Assembly (NCBI RefSeq): GCF_036038375.1
Contig: NZ_CP107935.1
Coordinates: forward strand, 10,106,001-10,170,000
DNA: 64,000 nt
Direction of reading: 5' to 3'
From: Streptomyces sp. NBC_00414
Lineage (GTDB): Bacteria > Actinomycetota > Actinomycetes > Streptomycetales > Streptomycetaceae
How positions within the stretch are numbered: the stretch's first letter is position 1; every line of letters starts with the position of its first letter. Shown here piece by piece: positions 1 through 8,141 of the stretch. Both the position numbers and the translations under genes were made by a program. Below the pieces are notes generated by a model that did not search any database, was not told the origin of the DNA, and was given only the letters and a program-made list of their open reading frames with translations.

Positions 1-2
1 CG

Positions 3-869
3 CTCGCGGGCCGCACCGTCTCCCGCGTCGGCTACGGCGCCATGCAGCTGCGGCGCCTGGATCGTGAGGCCGCGGTCGCGCTGCTGCGTCGCGCCGTCGA
101 GCTCGGCGTCGATCACGTCGACACCGCCCACTTCTATGGCGACGGCTTCGTCAACGAGGTGATCGCCGCCGCGCTCCGCCCCGAGGACGACGTCCTGGTC
201 GTCAGCAAGGTCGGCGCCGAGCCCGCCCCCGACGGCCCCGTCCCGCTGCGCCTCGCTCAGCGGCCCGAACAGCTGCGGGCCGCCGTCGAGGACAACCTCA
301 AGGGCCTCCGACTCGAACAGATCCCCCTGGTCAACCTGCGCCGCGCCGACCGCGGCCCCGGGCTGCGCCCCGAGGGCGACCAGATCGTCGACCTCGACGA
401 CCAGCTCGCTGTGATGGCCGATCTGCGGGACGAAGGCAAGATCGGCGCCGTCGGCCTCAGCGGCGTCAGCCTGGACGGACTGCGCCAGGCGCTCCCGCTG
501 GGCATCGCCTGTGTCCAGAATGCCTACAGCCTGGTGGCGCGCGACGACGAGGACATGCTGCGGCTCTGCCTCGCCGAGGACGTCGCCTGGGTGCCGTACT
601 TCCCGCTCGGCGGCGCCTACGCGGGACTGCCGAAGGTCACCGACGAGCCCGCCGTCGTCACCGCCGCGCAGGCACTGGGCGTCTCCGCCGCACAGATCGG
701 CCTGGCCTGGCTGCTCCACCACGCCCCGAACACGTTCCTCATCCCGGGCACCGCAGACCCGGAACACCTGCGGGCGAACACCGAGGCGGGCGCGATCACC
801 CTCGACGAGGCGACGCTCGCCGCCCTCGACTCCGTCCCCACGCGCTCCGGCGACATCGAACTCGGATAG
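3..869 (+). CDS. aldo/keto reductase, 5' end outside window
   Basis: NADPH-dependent aldo/keto reductase of the (beta/alpha)8-barrel superfamily, cytoplasmic, substrate unknown. The reading frame is open to the left edge (LAGRTVSRVGYGAMQL), which matches the family's first beta-strand, so the true start lies outside and the ATG at 42 is internal. The Asp and Tyr of the active site are in VDTAHFYG and the Lys is in VVSKVG. The position that usually carries the catalytic His reads LVNLRR, so a classical His is not obvious, as in some oxidoreductase-only subfamilies. The C-terminus has the expected cofactor segment (IPGTADPEHLRAN). Nothing in the next 170 bp suggests co-transcription with the GntR operon. 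Confidence 0.88.
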   Translation, partial: LAGRTVSRVGYGAMQLRRLDREAAVALLRRAVELGVDHVDTAHFYGDGFVNEVIAAALRPEDDVLVVSKVGAEPAPDGPVPLRLAQRPEQLRAAVEDNLKGLRLEQIPLVNLRRADRGPGLRPEGDQIVDLDDQLAVMADLRDEGKIGAVGLSGVSLDGLRQALPLGIACVQNAYSLVARDDEDMLRLCLAEDVAWVPYFPLGGAYAGLPKVTDEPAVVTAAQALGVSAAQIGLAWLLHHAPNTFLIPGTADPEHLRANTEAGAITLDEATLAALDSVPTRSGDIELG

Positions 870-953
870 CGCCAACCCGCCCGTCGCCCGTACCGCCACC
901 CGCTCCACGGAGGGCGAACTCGAAACAGCGCCAACCGATCCGGGAGTCTGCGG

Positions 954-1024
954 CATCTTGTATCGAGCGTTTGACACAAGCGCTCGGCCTGAGCCATCTT
1001 GTATCCACTGCTTGGTACAAGATG
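954..1024 (+). promoter_or_regulatory. twin 24-bp dyads around a promoter (GntR operator candidate)
   Basis: Two dyads of equal length lie 41 bp apart: CTTGT-N14-ACAAG at 957-980 and CTTGTA-N12-TACAAG at 998-1021. The second extends to CATCTTGTA/TACAAGATG at 995-1024. CATCTTGTATC is also a direct repeat at 954 and 995. A consensus -35 TTGACA (971-976) overlaps the first dyad, and a possible -10 (995-1000, 18-bp spacer) overlaps the second. The arrangement suits repression by the GntR protein encoded by the second gene of the operon. The inference is from position and symmetry only. Confidence 0.6.
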
Positions 1025-1041
1025 ACCCGGGGGATCTTCAC

Positions 1042-1836
1042 ATGCTCGACGCCGTCCCGCTCCAGACCCGGATCCTCGACCACGCCGACCACTACGCCCG
1101 CTGGTCCTGTCTGGCGATCGGGATCGTGGCCGCACAGCATCTGGTCATGATGAACAGCAGCGACATCACGCTGCCCCTCGTGTTCGCCATCACCGCTTTC
1201 GGCCTGTGCGCGGTGGGCGGTGCCCTGCTCGGCGACGCACTCGCCCTGCACCCCCAGGAGGCGGTACGCACCGCGAGCCTGGCTCCGCGCCTCGTCCGGG
1301 ACCAAGTGCCGCCCCGTATGGCGCCCTTGCTCCTTCTGCAGGCGGGATTCCTCGTGACCCTGCTGGTGATCGGCGCGTTCACAGCCTCCTCCAACGTCGA
1401 CCGGCCCGACAGAGCGGGGGGTGTCCTCAACGTCACCTGCGAAGGGATGCGCACATCACTCGGCCCCTGGCCCGGCCTGTACTACAGCGGCCCGATGTTC
1501 GCCGCGCTCGCGGTCGCGACCCCCGTCTGCGTCTGGGCTCTGCGCCGCATAGCCCACGGCACGGGTGACGAACAGCAGCGCCGCGACCGTGCGTGGGCTG
1601 TCACCGGAGCCTGGGGGCTGCTGGTGTCGAGCCAGGTGCTGCTCGTCGTGCTGATGCTCTTCGTCGCGCTCACGGACAAGGCCTGCCTCGGCCCGCTCGG
1701 CGCTGCCACGATCGTGGCGCTCTGCCCCCTGGGCCTGCTGGGCATGTTCACTTTCGGATGGTCACTGGTCACTGTCGTGGCCCCCAGGGCGGTCGACGAC
1801 GAGGCAGCCGAGAACGGGGTGTTCGACGATGAGTGA
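1042..1836 (+). CDS. six-TM membrane protein co-transcribed with GntR regulator
   Basis: Integral membrane protein of 264 residues with about six hydrophobic helices (near residues 18-34, 39-63, 93-115, 150-173, 190-213, 222-250) and no recognised enzymatic motif. The ATG at 1042 was chosen because GGGGGATC precedes it and the operator/promoter region lies just upstream; the open frame runs further 5' only through the aldo/keto reductase gene. Its stop overlaps the next start by 8 bp, so it is translationally coupled to the GntR gene. YtrA-type GntR regulators usually sit with ABC transporter or membrane genes, so this is the probable regulated target. Function unknown. Confidence 0.75.
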   Translation: MLDAVPLQTRILDHADHYARWSCLAIGIVAAQHLVMMNSSDITLPLVFAITAFGLCAVGGALLGDALALHPQEAVRTASLAPRLVRDQVPPRMAPLLLLQAGFLVTLLVIGAFTASSNVDRPDRAGGVLNVTCEGMRTSLGPWPGLYYSGPMFAALAVATPVCVWALRRIAHGTGDEQQRRDRAWAVTGAWGLLVSSQVLLVVLMLFVALTDKACLGPLGAATIVALCPLGLLGMFTFGWSLVTVVAPRAVDDEAAENGVFDDE

Positions 1837-2284
1837 GCCCGCCGTACGCGTCGACACCACCAGCCAGGTACCGCCGTACGAGCAGATCCGCGCCCAACTG
1901 GCCGCGCTGATCCGCACCGGACGGCTGGCCGAGGGCGAGCGCCTGCCGACCGTGCGCCAACTCGCCACCGATCTCGGTCTGGCGCCGGGCACCGTGGCCC
2001 GCGCCTACCGAGAGCTGGAGGCCGCCGCGCTGATCCGCACCCGCCGTGGCGCGGGCACCCGGGTCGCACCGCTCCCACCGGATCCATACGCGCACGATGC
2101 CGACCAACTCACCACTTTGGCACGGGACTTCACCTCGGCCGCCCGAGCGCTCGGCGCCGACACGGAAGACATCCTGACCGCCGTCCGTGACGCCCTGGAT
2201 CCAGAGGCGGCCTCCTCTCCGGCCGCGGACGGAAAGAGGAGGGACGGCCACAAGACGGCGGGCGTCACACCGGTGGTTCAGTAG
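1829..2284 (+). CDS. GntR-family regulator, YtrA-like
   Basis: DNA-binding repressor of 151 residues. The N-terminal winged helix-turn-helix (about residues 15-80) contains the GntR signature PPYEQIRAQLAALIRTG, then LPTVRQLATDLGLAPGTVARAYRELE. The C-terminal part is short and helical, lacking the large FCD/UTRA/aminotransferase domains, which is typical of the YtrA subfamily. It overlaps the membrane-protein gene by 8 bp and is the last gene of that operon. The paired dyads at 954-1024 are the likely autoregulatory operators. The effector is unknown. Confidence 0.88.
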   Translation: MSEPAVRVDTTSQVPPYEQIRAQLAALIRTGRLAEGERLPTVRQLATDLGLAPGTVARAYRELEAAALIRTRRGAGTRVAPLPPDPYAHDADQLTTLARDFTSAARALGADTEDILTAVRDALDPEAASSPAADGKRRDGHKTAGVTPVVQ

Positions 2285-2325
2285 CCGGGCGGGGGAGGGA
2301 CAGGGTGAATCGTCCGGTGCTCAGC

Positions 2326-3490
2326 TCACGGGAGCTCCGGCTCCTGATGACCAGTCAATCTCGTTTCTGCTGAGGCAGCCTGACCACACGGCGCAACCCT
2401 GTTCAGTGCTTCAGAAAGGCAGGTCGCGCAGATCCACATCAACGGTGGGATGAGGCAGGCCAGGTCGTAGATCATGGTGGTCAGCGGCGAGGTCCGTTCA
2501 CCGTCGGGCTGCCGGAAGGTGACGGGCACGGAGAGTCGGCTCCACCCCAGCTGGGCGTACAGCGGGACCAGGTCCGGGCTGCAGAGCAGAACCATGGTCT
2601 CGGCGCCGGCTGCCCGTGCGTGTTCGACCGCCACGCTGATCACCGTCCGGGCGATGCCCCGGGTTCGATGCGCGGGGTGCACCAGCACGCCGCCCAGCCC
2701 CGCGGTACGGCGACGATCCGTCGAAGAGCATGTCCCCCAGCAGCCATCCCGCCGAAGCCACCGGTCGTCCTGCGGAGACAGCGGTGAGGGTGTGCTGCTT
2801 GTCGGCCCACACCAGGCCGAGCCCGTTCACCCCGAAGGGATCGGGCAGGCCGTCGCGGAGTGCGGCTTCGTCATCCGCGGACCCGGGGCCCGACACATGG
2901 ATCAACCGGAGGTCCGTACCCTCGTCGTCCACCGCATGCTCCGCGGCGGCTGCAGCGGCGGTGGCGGTCGTGGCGGCGGGGCCGAACCGGTAGCGCAGGC
3001 ACTGCAGGCCGCTGGACCGGAGGGTCCCGTCGGCCTGGGCGCCCAGGCGGCGCAGAGCCGCGATCGAGGCCGTATTGCCGGGCAGTACGAAGGCGAAGAC
3101 GGCAGGGAGCGTGAGGCGGCGAAACGCCAGGTCCAGGCACGCACGGCCCGCCTCGGAGGGGATCCCACGGCCCTGGGCCCGCGGGTGTACGGCGAAACCG
3201 AGGTCAACTCCGTGCCGTGCCCGATTACGCAGTCCCACCCGGCCGAGAAACGTGTGCGTCGCGGCATCCCTGACCGCGAAGTCGCCGTAGCCGTGTCTGG
3301 TCCAGTGGGCGACGTGGTCGTCACACATGGCCTCGGCCGCGGACCGACTGTCCGCCCGGCCGGTCGCCAGCCAACGCATGACGCTGTCCTGACTGACCAC
3401 GGCCTCGAACAGGTCGTCACTGTCCCCGCGCCCGATCGGCTCCATCACGAGCCTCTGGGTACGCAGAACAGGTCCACTCGACCGGGCCAC
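2326..3490 (-). pseudogene. two-domain GNAT acetyltransferase, frameshifted
   Basis: N-acetyltransferase with two GNAT domains in tandem. The first (RimJ/RimL-like: LRTQRLVMEPI, then VGLRNRARHGVDLGFAVHP, GRGIPSEAGRACLDLAF) is intact. The second begins LRLIHVSGPGSADDEAAL and continues to GDMLFDGSSP, then leaves frame near 2704-2712 and resumes as TAGLGGVLVHPAHRTRGIAR on to 2326, giving the acetyl-CoA loop and C-terminus. A one-base change near CCGTACCGCG would join the two parts. The GTG at 3490 was chosen because GAGAGGAG lies 7 nt upstream. Either the gene is broken or there is a sequencing error; the first domain could still be made, with a frame-shifted tail to 2498. Confidence 0.75.
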
Positions 3491-3563
3491 TCGGCAACTC
3501 CTCTCGACCGGGAACCGAACGAGCGTACACAGCGGCTGTGTTGGACCGATCGGTTGGCAACCG

Positions 3564-3588
3564 CCGGTCCGCCGAACCGGCGGACCGG
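3564..3588. repeat. perfect 11-bp hairpin in a divergent intergenic region
   Basis: CCGGTCCGCCG / CGGCGGACCGG with a 3-nt loop. It lies between the GNAT gene (leftward, start 3490) and the DUF5959 gene (rightward, start 3695). No T-run follows on either strand and both flanking genes read away from it, so an operator or cruciform is more likely than a terminator. Confidence 0.6.
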
Positions 3589-3694
3589 TCCGGACACGGC
3601 GCCGGGGCCGGTTCGCGACTCGTGCATCAAGACCTGGAATGTGCATCATGATCCGGAGTAATAGCGGTATCAGGAGTACCGGGAGGGCGCGGGG

Positions 3695-4174
3695 ATGAGT
3701 GACGGGGTGGACCTGATTCGCCTGATCCGCCTGATCCGCCCGATCGACCGGGACGGCAGCGTCCGACTACGCGTACTGGGGCGGAACAGGCCCGGGGACA
3801 CGCCGTACAACGACTACCTCGGTGCCGAGCTCATCATCACGGGCGCCTTCGCCGGCGGGCACCTCGGGCTGTGCTTGTCACCCGAAGCCCTGGATGACTG
3901 GTCCACGGCCCTGGAGGGGTTTTCCGACAGGCAGGGCATCCGTTGGACGGCCATGGGCGACACCGAGATCCGGATCGAGGCCGACAGACAATTCTCGGTG
4001 CCCCGTCCCGTCGTCACGGTCGACGACAGTGTCGAGTCCGGCGTTTCCGTCACCGTCGTACTGGATCCGGGGAACGGCTGGGTGGACGAATTGCGTGAGC
4101 AACTCGTCCGGGTCCGGCGGACGTGGCCGAACGAGGTGGCGACGACACCTCGGTCAGGAACCTACTGGCAATGA
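3695..4174 (+). CDS. DUF5959-type protein
   Basis: Uncharacterised cytoplasmic protein of 159 residues that resembles the Streptomyces DUF5959 family: VDLIRL at the start, SVRLRVLGRNRPGDTPYNDYL, GGHLGLCLSPEALDDW, then VTVDDSVESGVSVTVVLD and a terminal WVDELREQLVRVRRTWP. Function is not known for the family. The ATG at 3695 is preceded by GGGAGGGCGCGGGG. The N-terminus holds a duplicated 9-base unit giving LIRLIRLIRP, unusual for the family, probably slippage. The family assignment is from memory of the motif pattern, hence moderate confidence. Confidence 0.65.
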   Translation: MSDGVDLIRLIRLIRPIDRDGSVRLRVLGRNRPGDTPYNDYLGAELIITGAFAGGHLGLCLSPEALDDWSTALEGFSDRQGIRWTAMGDTEIRIEADRQFSVPRPVVTVDDSVESGVSVTVVLDPGNGWVDELREQLVRVRRTWPNEVATTPRSGTYWQ

Positions 4175-4404
4175 GTTCAGGCGTGGCCAGAAGGTGAGTA
4201 CGCATCCGGGAGTGAGGAAGACCTCGTCGATGTCGTCGCGGATCGCCCGCCGGATCCGCGGGCGGCGGTGCAGGTGCAGTTGGGCTAGTCCGTGTCCGTG
4301 ATCACGGCGACGCCTATTGCGCCGTAACGAGGTACATACCGCCCGGATGGCGAGCGCAGTTGTTCGTTCGCGTGAAGGCGTTCGAAATGGAGTAATTCGC
4401 GCAT
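4154..4404 (-). pseudogene. short ORF with good ribosome site, probably frameshifted
   Basis: On the minus strand GGAGAAAAGGTCACC precedes an ATG at 4404 that opens MRELLHFERLHANEQLRSPS and continues to a TAG at 4285 (39 residues). A +1 shift at the TAG continues a protein-like stretch, LAQLHLHRRPRIRRAIRDD, then IDEVFLTPG, ending at 4154. The two parts read like one small protein of about 80 residues broken by an indel, but no family was recognised. Codon 4 is TTA, which in Streptomyces needs the bldA tRNA. The 3' end overlaps the convergent DUF5959 gene by 21 bp. Confidence 0.35.
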
Positions 4405-4856
4405 GGTGACCTTTTCTCCACGCCCCCTGCCGTGGTGACGACGGCCGTGCGGGCATTTTGTCGGGTGCCACCGACAATCGCCCGAACGTGGAGCCTCGCC
4501 GGTACGGTGCGCTCCGTACCCCCGAACATCCGATGCGATCTTGTAGGGTCTCGAATCTCGTGTCTCGTGCCGGAATCTCATGTCCGGTGCCGGAAGAGGT
4601 CGGAATCGACGTGGCGCCGAGGCGTGCAGGTCGCGCCTGTGCGTCAGTCGCGTCGAAACGCCGATTCCCACAAGGCCAAACGGGCCGCACCGGGAACAGC
4701 AGGTGCGGTCGGCACGGTTGTATCGAGCGAGGCACCGGCGCCGCACGGGGACACGGAGACCGCAAGGTTGTCCGCCGCGCCAGGATCCGGGCCCCGGGAT
4801 CGCGGTACAAGCACCGCGTTTTCATACCTTGACGTAATTCTGCAGAAGGATTTTTC
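4405..4856. other. intergenic region upstream of PIG-L gene
   Basis: About 450 bp without a convincing gene; open frames here have no ribosome site or recognisable motif. It holds imperfect short direct repeats (GAATCTCGTGTC / GGAATCTCATGTC, GTGCCGG twice) at about 4553-4600 and must contain the promoters for the rightward PIG-L gene and the leftward small ORF. Confidence 0.4.
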
Positions 4857-5690
4857 ATGACTGACCGGCCTTTGACGCTGATGGCAGTGCACGCCCACCC
4901 CGACGACGAGGCCACCGGCACCGGAGGGGTCCTCGCACGGTATGCGGCGGAAGGCATCCGCACGGTTCTCGTGACCTGTACCGACGGCGGTTGCGGCGAT
5001 GGGCCGGGGGGTGTCAAGCCGGGCGACCCCGGTCACGATCCGGCGGCCGTCGCCTTGATGCGCCGTCAAGAACTTCAGGAGAGCTGTGATGTCCTGAAGA
5101 TCAGCGATCTGGAGACGCTGGACTACGCCGACTCGGGGATGATGGGCTGGCCGAGCAACGAGGCCCCCGGATCCTTCTGGCAGACCCCCGTGGAGGAAGG
5201 TGCCGCCAGGCTTGCGGAACTCATGCGGCACTACCAGCCCGATGTGGTCGTCACGTACGACGAGAACGGCTTCTACGGCCACCCCGACCACATCCAGGCC
5301 CACCGCATCACGATGGCGGCGCTGGAGATGACCACGCTGACCCCGAAGGTGTACTGGACCACGATGCCCCGCTCGATGATGCAGCGGTTCGGCGAGATCA
5401 TGCGCGAGTTCCACGAGGACATGCCGGAGCCGGATCCTGCCGAGGCCGCCGAGATGGCCAAGATCGGCCTCCCCGACGATGAGATCAGCACGTGGGTGGA
5501 CACCACCGCGTTCAGCGGCCAGAAGTTCGACGCGCTGGCCGCGCACGCCAGTCAGGGCGAGAACATCTTCTTCCTCAAGATGGGCAAGGAGAGGTTCGGT
5601 GAACTGATGGGCGTGGAAACCTTCGTACGCGTCCAGGACGCCACCGGCGCGGCCCTCTCCGAGAACGACCTCTTCGCCGGACTGCGCTGA
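4857..5690 (+). CDS. PIG-L family deacetylase
   Basis: Zinc-dependent N-acetylglucosaminyl-type deacetylase, 277 residues, LmbE/PIG-L fold. The zinc and catalytic motif AHPDDE is at residues 13-18 (His, Asp and Asp as metal or base residues), and the second metal region GHPDHIQAHR is near residues 141-150. The family includes MshB and Mca of mycothiol metabolism; length and TCTDGGCGDG resemble MshB/Mca-like paralogues, but this copy stands alone and its substrate cannot be assigned. The ATG at 4857 follows AGAAGGATTTTTC. A hairpin about 95 bp after the stop is a plausible terminator. Confidence 0.85.
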   Translation: MTDRPLTLMAVHAHPDDEATGTGGVLARYAAEGIRTVLVTCTDGGCGDGPGGVKPGDPGHDPAAVALMRRQELQESCDVLKISDLETLDYADSGMMGWPSNEAPGSFWQTPVEEGAARLAELMRHYQPDVVVTYDENGFYGHPDHIQAHRITMAALEMTTLTPKVYWTTMPRSMMQRFGEIMREFHEDMPEPDPAEAAEMAKIGLPDDEISTWVDTTAFSGQKFDALAAHASQGENIFFLKMGKERFGELMGVETFVRVQDATGAALSENDLFAGLR

Positions 5691-6111
5691 CGCGTCGGTC
5701 CGACGGCCGGGAGAGCGCATAGGCCGCACCGCGCGATCGGGCAGGTCCCGCGCCTGGAGGCTTGTGCGCTCTGTGCCGCCACCTGAAGGCGCGCCGTCAC
5801 ACAGATGGTGCGCCTTCACGACGACATCGAGGCGAGCCGGATCGTCGTCCCCGCCCGTCGCGAAGCGAGTACACGGCGCTTTACTGACCGCCTGCTCGCC
5901 ACGCTCGCCCCCCTCCGGCATGGCGGTACACACGACGTACGGATCTGCTGGGTGGGTGTGGACCGTTCCTCCGTCGCCCGTGCATCAACCGTGCGATCGC
6001 AACGTCAGCGAGCTACACAGCCGGATGTCTGCATCCGGCCGCGCAACCGCGCTGGGTCGGCAGGGGCCGAATCTCGCCGTGTCGCGGCCGTCGGCGCACT
6101 GTCGTGGCCTT
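5691..6111. other. gene-free spacer
   Basis: About 420 bp between a rightward deacetylase gene and a leftward acetyltransferase gene. Apart from the hairpin at 5784-5818 nothing was recognised; the open frames here lack ribosome sites and protein-like composition. Confidence 0.5.
5784..5818 (+). terminator. hairpin downstream of PIG-L gene
   Basis: 12-bp stem TGAAGGCGCGCC / GGTGCGCCTTCA with one G-U pair and an 11-nt loop. It lies in the gap after the PIG-L stop; there is no strong U-tract, as is usual in high-GC actinobacteria. Confidence 0.5.
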
Positions 6112-6612
6112 TCATACAGCACGTTGCATGCACACCAGTTGCCCCCGCTCGTCCCATGACCGGGTGACGGTGAAGCCGAGTCGTTCGTACAGGGCAATGG
6201 CCCCGGTCCGCCATTCCCACACCGAGAGCCGGATGGTGTCCACGCCGTTCTCCGCAGCATGAGTGAGCGCGGCGCGGAGCAAGGCGGACGCAATGCCCCG
6301 GCCGCGGAACTCGGGGTCGGTCCAGAGCCGCTTGATCTCCGACTGCCCGTGTGCGAGGGAGGTCACTACAAGACACCCGACGGTGGCGTCCCCCTGGCGA
6401 GCCACCAGTACGACATCCCCGGCGAATGCCGTCCGAGGGTCGGTGATCTCTGCCCGGTAGCGATCCGGCAGCTCTGCAACACCGGCAACTGGTGCGCCCT
6501 TCTCGGCCTCGGTCCGCAGATGGTAGGCCGTCAGCAAGGCGGCCAGGCCGTCCCCGATCGGAGGGGTCTGGTCGGGCCAGCGGACGACGGCAACCTCGGG
6601 GTGATCAGCCAT
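6112..6612 (-). CDS. GNAT family N-acetyltransferase
   Basis: Single-domain acetyltransferase of 166 residues that moves an acetyl group from acetyl-CoA to an unidentified amine. The core strand and pyrophosphate loop are clear: DVVLVARQGDATVGCLVV, then IKRLWTDPEFRGRGIASALL (Q/RxxGxG/A motif) and the C-terminal AIALYERLGFTVT. The N-terminal 50 residues are helical and variable. No neighbour suggests a substrate; the upstream gene is divergent. Confidence 0.85.
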   Translation of the reverse strand: MADHPEVAVVRWPDQTPPIGDGLAALLTAYHLRTEAEKGAPVAGVAELPDRYRAEITDPRTAFAGDVVLVARQGDATVGCLVVTSLAHGQSEIKRLWTDPEFRGRGIASALLRAALTHAAENGVDTIRLSVWEWRTGAIALYERLGFTVTRSWDERGQLVCMQRAV

Positions 6613-6792
6613 GATGCGAGCATCACACGACAGCGACCGCGTTCCGCGCGAGCCCGTGATGTTGGCGTGGAGGGATGCAGGGCTTCTTGGTGTTCCCCCC
6701 CGTTCCCGGTGGTGTGCGGTTGGCGTTTTTCGGCCTGGTCATCGGGGTCCGGGGGGCCGCATGCTGGCAGGTACATGCTGTAGGGGGTCGCC

Positions 6793-7506
6793 GTGATTGT
6801 CATACGCTCCGTGAGGCTTCTGCGAGTCGTTGTTCGTGCCGTTGTCGTACTGGCATTGCTCTTCGGCGGGTCCGTCGCTGTCGGGTCGGCCGCTCACGCC
6901 GGGGAGCGGGCAGGGCGGGAGGCGGCTGTCGTGGTGCGTGGGGGTGACACGCTCTACAGCGCGGGCACCCGTTGCACGGTGGGCTTCAACGCCCGTTCCG
7001 GCTCCACGCTGTACGCCTTTGTCTCGGGCCGGTGCGCTCAGGGTGCGAACACCTGGTACGCCGATGCCGCTCTGACTGTCAGCGTCGGGGTCACTGTCGG
7101 GGTGAGCTTCCCGGGCAATGACTATGCGACTGTCCGGTACACGAATACGGCGGTCACCTACCCGGGTGAGGTCTCGCTGGGCGCCGGTGCTGGTACCCGT
7201 GACATCTCCGGCGCGGCGAATCCCGTGATCGGGCAGTCGCTCTGCCATGTCGGGAGGGTCGGCGGATACCGCTGTGGCAGCGTCCAGGCGGTGAACGTCA
7301 CCGTCAACTACGGCGGGGGAGTGGTGTCCGGGCTGTTCAGGTCCACCATCTGCTCCGAGCCGGGAGACACCGGAGGTCCGGCCTTCTCGGGAGGCATCGC
7401 GCTCGGCGTCATCGTCGGCGGCAGCGGGAACTGCAGCTCGGGAGGGTTCACTTACTACCAGCCCGTGGTCGAGTGGCTGTCAGCGTACGGCCTGAGCATC
7501 TACTGA
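6793..7506 (+). CDS. secreted streptogrisin-like S1 protein, predicted inactive
   Basis: Exported chymotrypsin-fold protein of 237 residues. A signal peptide (about 1-36, cleaving near AAHA) is followed directly by the mature fold: TRCTVGFNARSG, SFPGNDYATVRYTN, GEVSLGAG, TVNYGGGVVSGLFRSTIC, SGNCSSGG and a terminal SAYGLSIY, all diagnostic of streptogrisin/alpha-lytic proteases. Two triad residues are altered: the TAGHC position reads SGRC (Arg80 for His), and GDSGG reads GDTGG (Thr193 for Ser). Asp110 is kept. There is no room for the usual pro-domain. It is probably a non-proteolytic binding or decoy protein, or a decaying gene; the frame and cysteines are intact. The start at 6793 (ATT/GTG region) is approximate. 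Confidence 0.82.
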   Translation: MIVIRSVRLLRVVVRAVVVLALLFGGSVAVGSAAHAGERAGREAAVVVRGGDTLYSAGTRCTVGFNARSGSTLYAFVSGRCAQGANTWYADAALTVSVGVTVGVSFPGNDYATVRYTNTAVTYPGEVSLGAGAGTRDISGAANPVIGQSLCHVGRVGGYRCGSVQAVNVTVNYGGGVVSGLFRSTICSEPGDTGGPAFSGGIALGVIVGGSGNCSSGGFTYYQPVVEWLSAYGLSIY

Positions 7507-7890
7507 GATCGCCGGGCACGCGAAGCTGGTCGCCTCCTGGTTGGCTGCCCGCCGTCTCTTCACGCGCGCGCTGGCGCACTGGTGAGGGCTCCGGTATGTG
7601 GCTGGAATATGCCATGGGCACGCGGGGCGGTGAGATAGTCGCTGTTGGAGGGCGTCGCCGGAGTCCGGCGGCTTCATCGAGCGCCGTACGACCGGAGAGC
7701 TCACGGCGCTCTCGCAGGCGGCCCCGTTTCGCCTCCCCGCCGGGCGGGGCTGCCTCAGTCCGACCGGACCGCTGCTGGAACTGGTCGGAGCGCCACGATC
7801 GAGCACGGAATGCTCAGCGCCTCCGTCATTCAGTGACTCGCAGTCGACTGACGTAGTGGCGCACGCTCGCGGGCCCGCGGCTTCGTGCCG
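7507..7890. other. spacer after the S1-fold gene
   Basis: About 380 bp in which no gene, RNA or repeat could be supported. The leftward continuation of the adjacent FG-GAP remnant may extend into it in scrambled form. Confidence 0.4.
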
Positions 7891-7894
7891 TCGA

Positions 7895-8075
7895 CGTCCC
7901 GCGATACAGCCGACCAGGACATGAACGTACCCGTCACGGTTCAGGTCGGGCCCCAGGCTCGGGCTCCAGGTGGCCGCCGCAGACGTGGCGACGGCCGCCC
8001 GGAGCCCGAACCTCGCCGATGCGAGGACGGCGGCGGAGCCGGGCAGGGCGGCCGAGAGGCTCCTGATCTCCTAGG
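7895..8075 (-). pseudogene. remnant of an FG-GAP/VCBS repeat protein gene
   Basis: In one minus-strand frame the sequence reads RFGLRAAVATSAAATWSPSL followed by GPDLNRDGYVHVLVGC. DLNRDGY-x-D/H-V-L-VG is the calcium-binding loop of FG-GAP repeats. The stretch before it resembles the Ala-rich export region of such proteins. There is no start codon with a ribosome site and the frame soon loses similarity. It lies directly downstream of the intact FG-GAP gene on the same strand, so it is likely a decayed duplicate. Confidence 0.4.
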
Positions 8076-8141
8076 GTGCCCAGGTGGTCCAGCGCACACG
8101 TAGGGAAGGCAAGAGCCAGGTGCCGGAGGGCGCGTGAACGG

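Noticed and set aside
4644..5933. long leftward open frame opposite the PIG-L gene
   Set aside because: Antisense to a gene with strong motifs; composition rich in His, Arg and Gly without family features.
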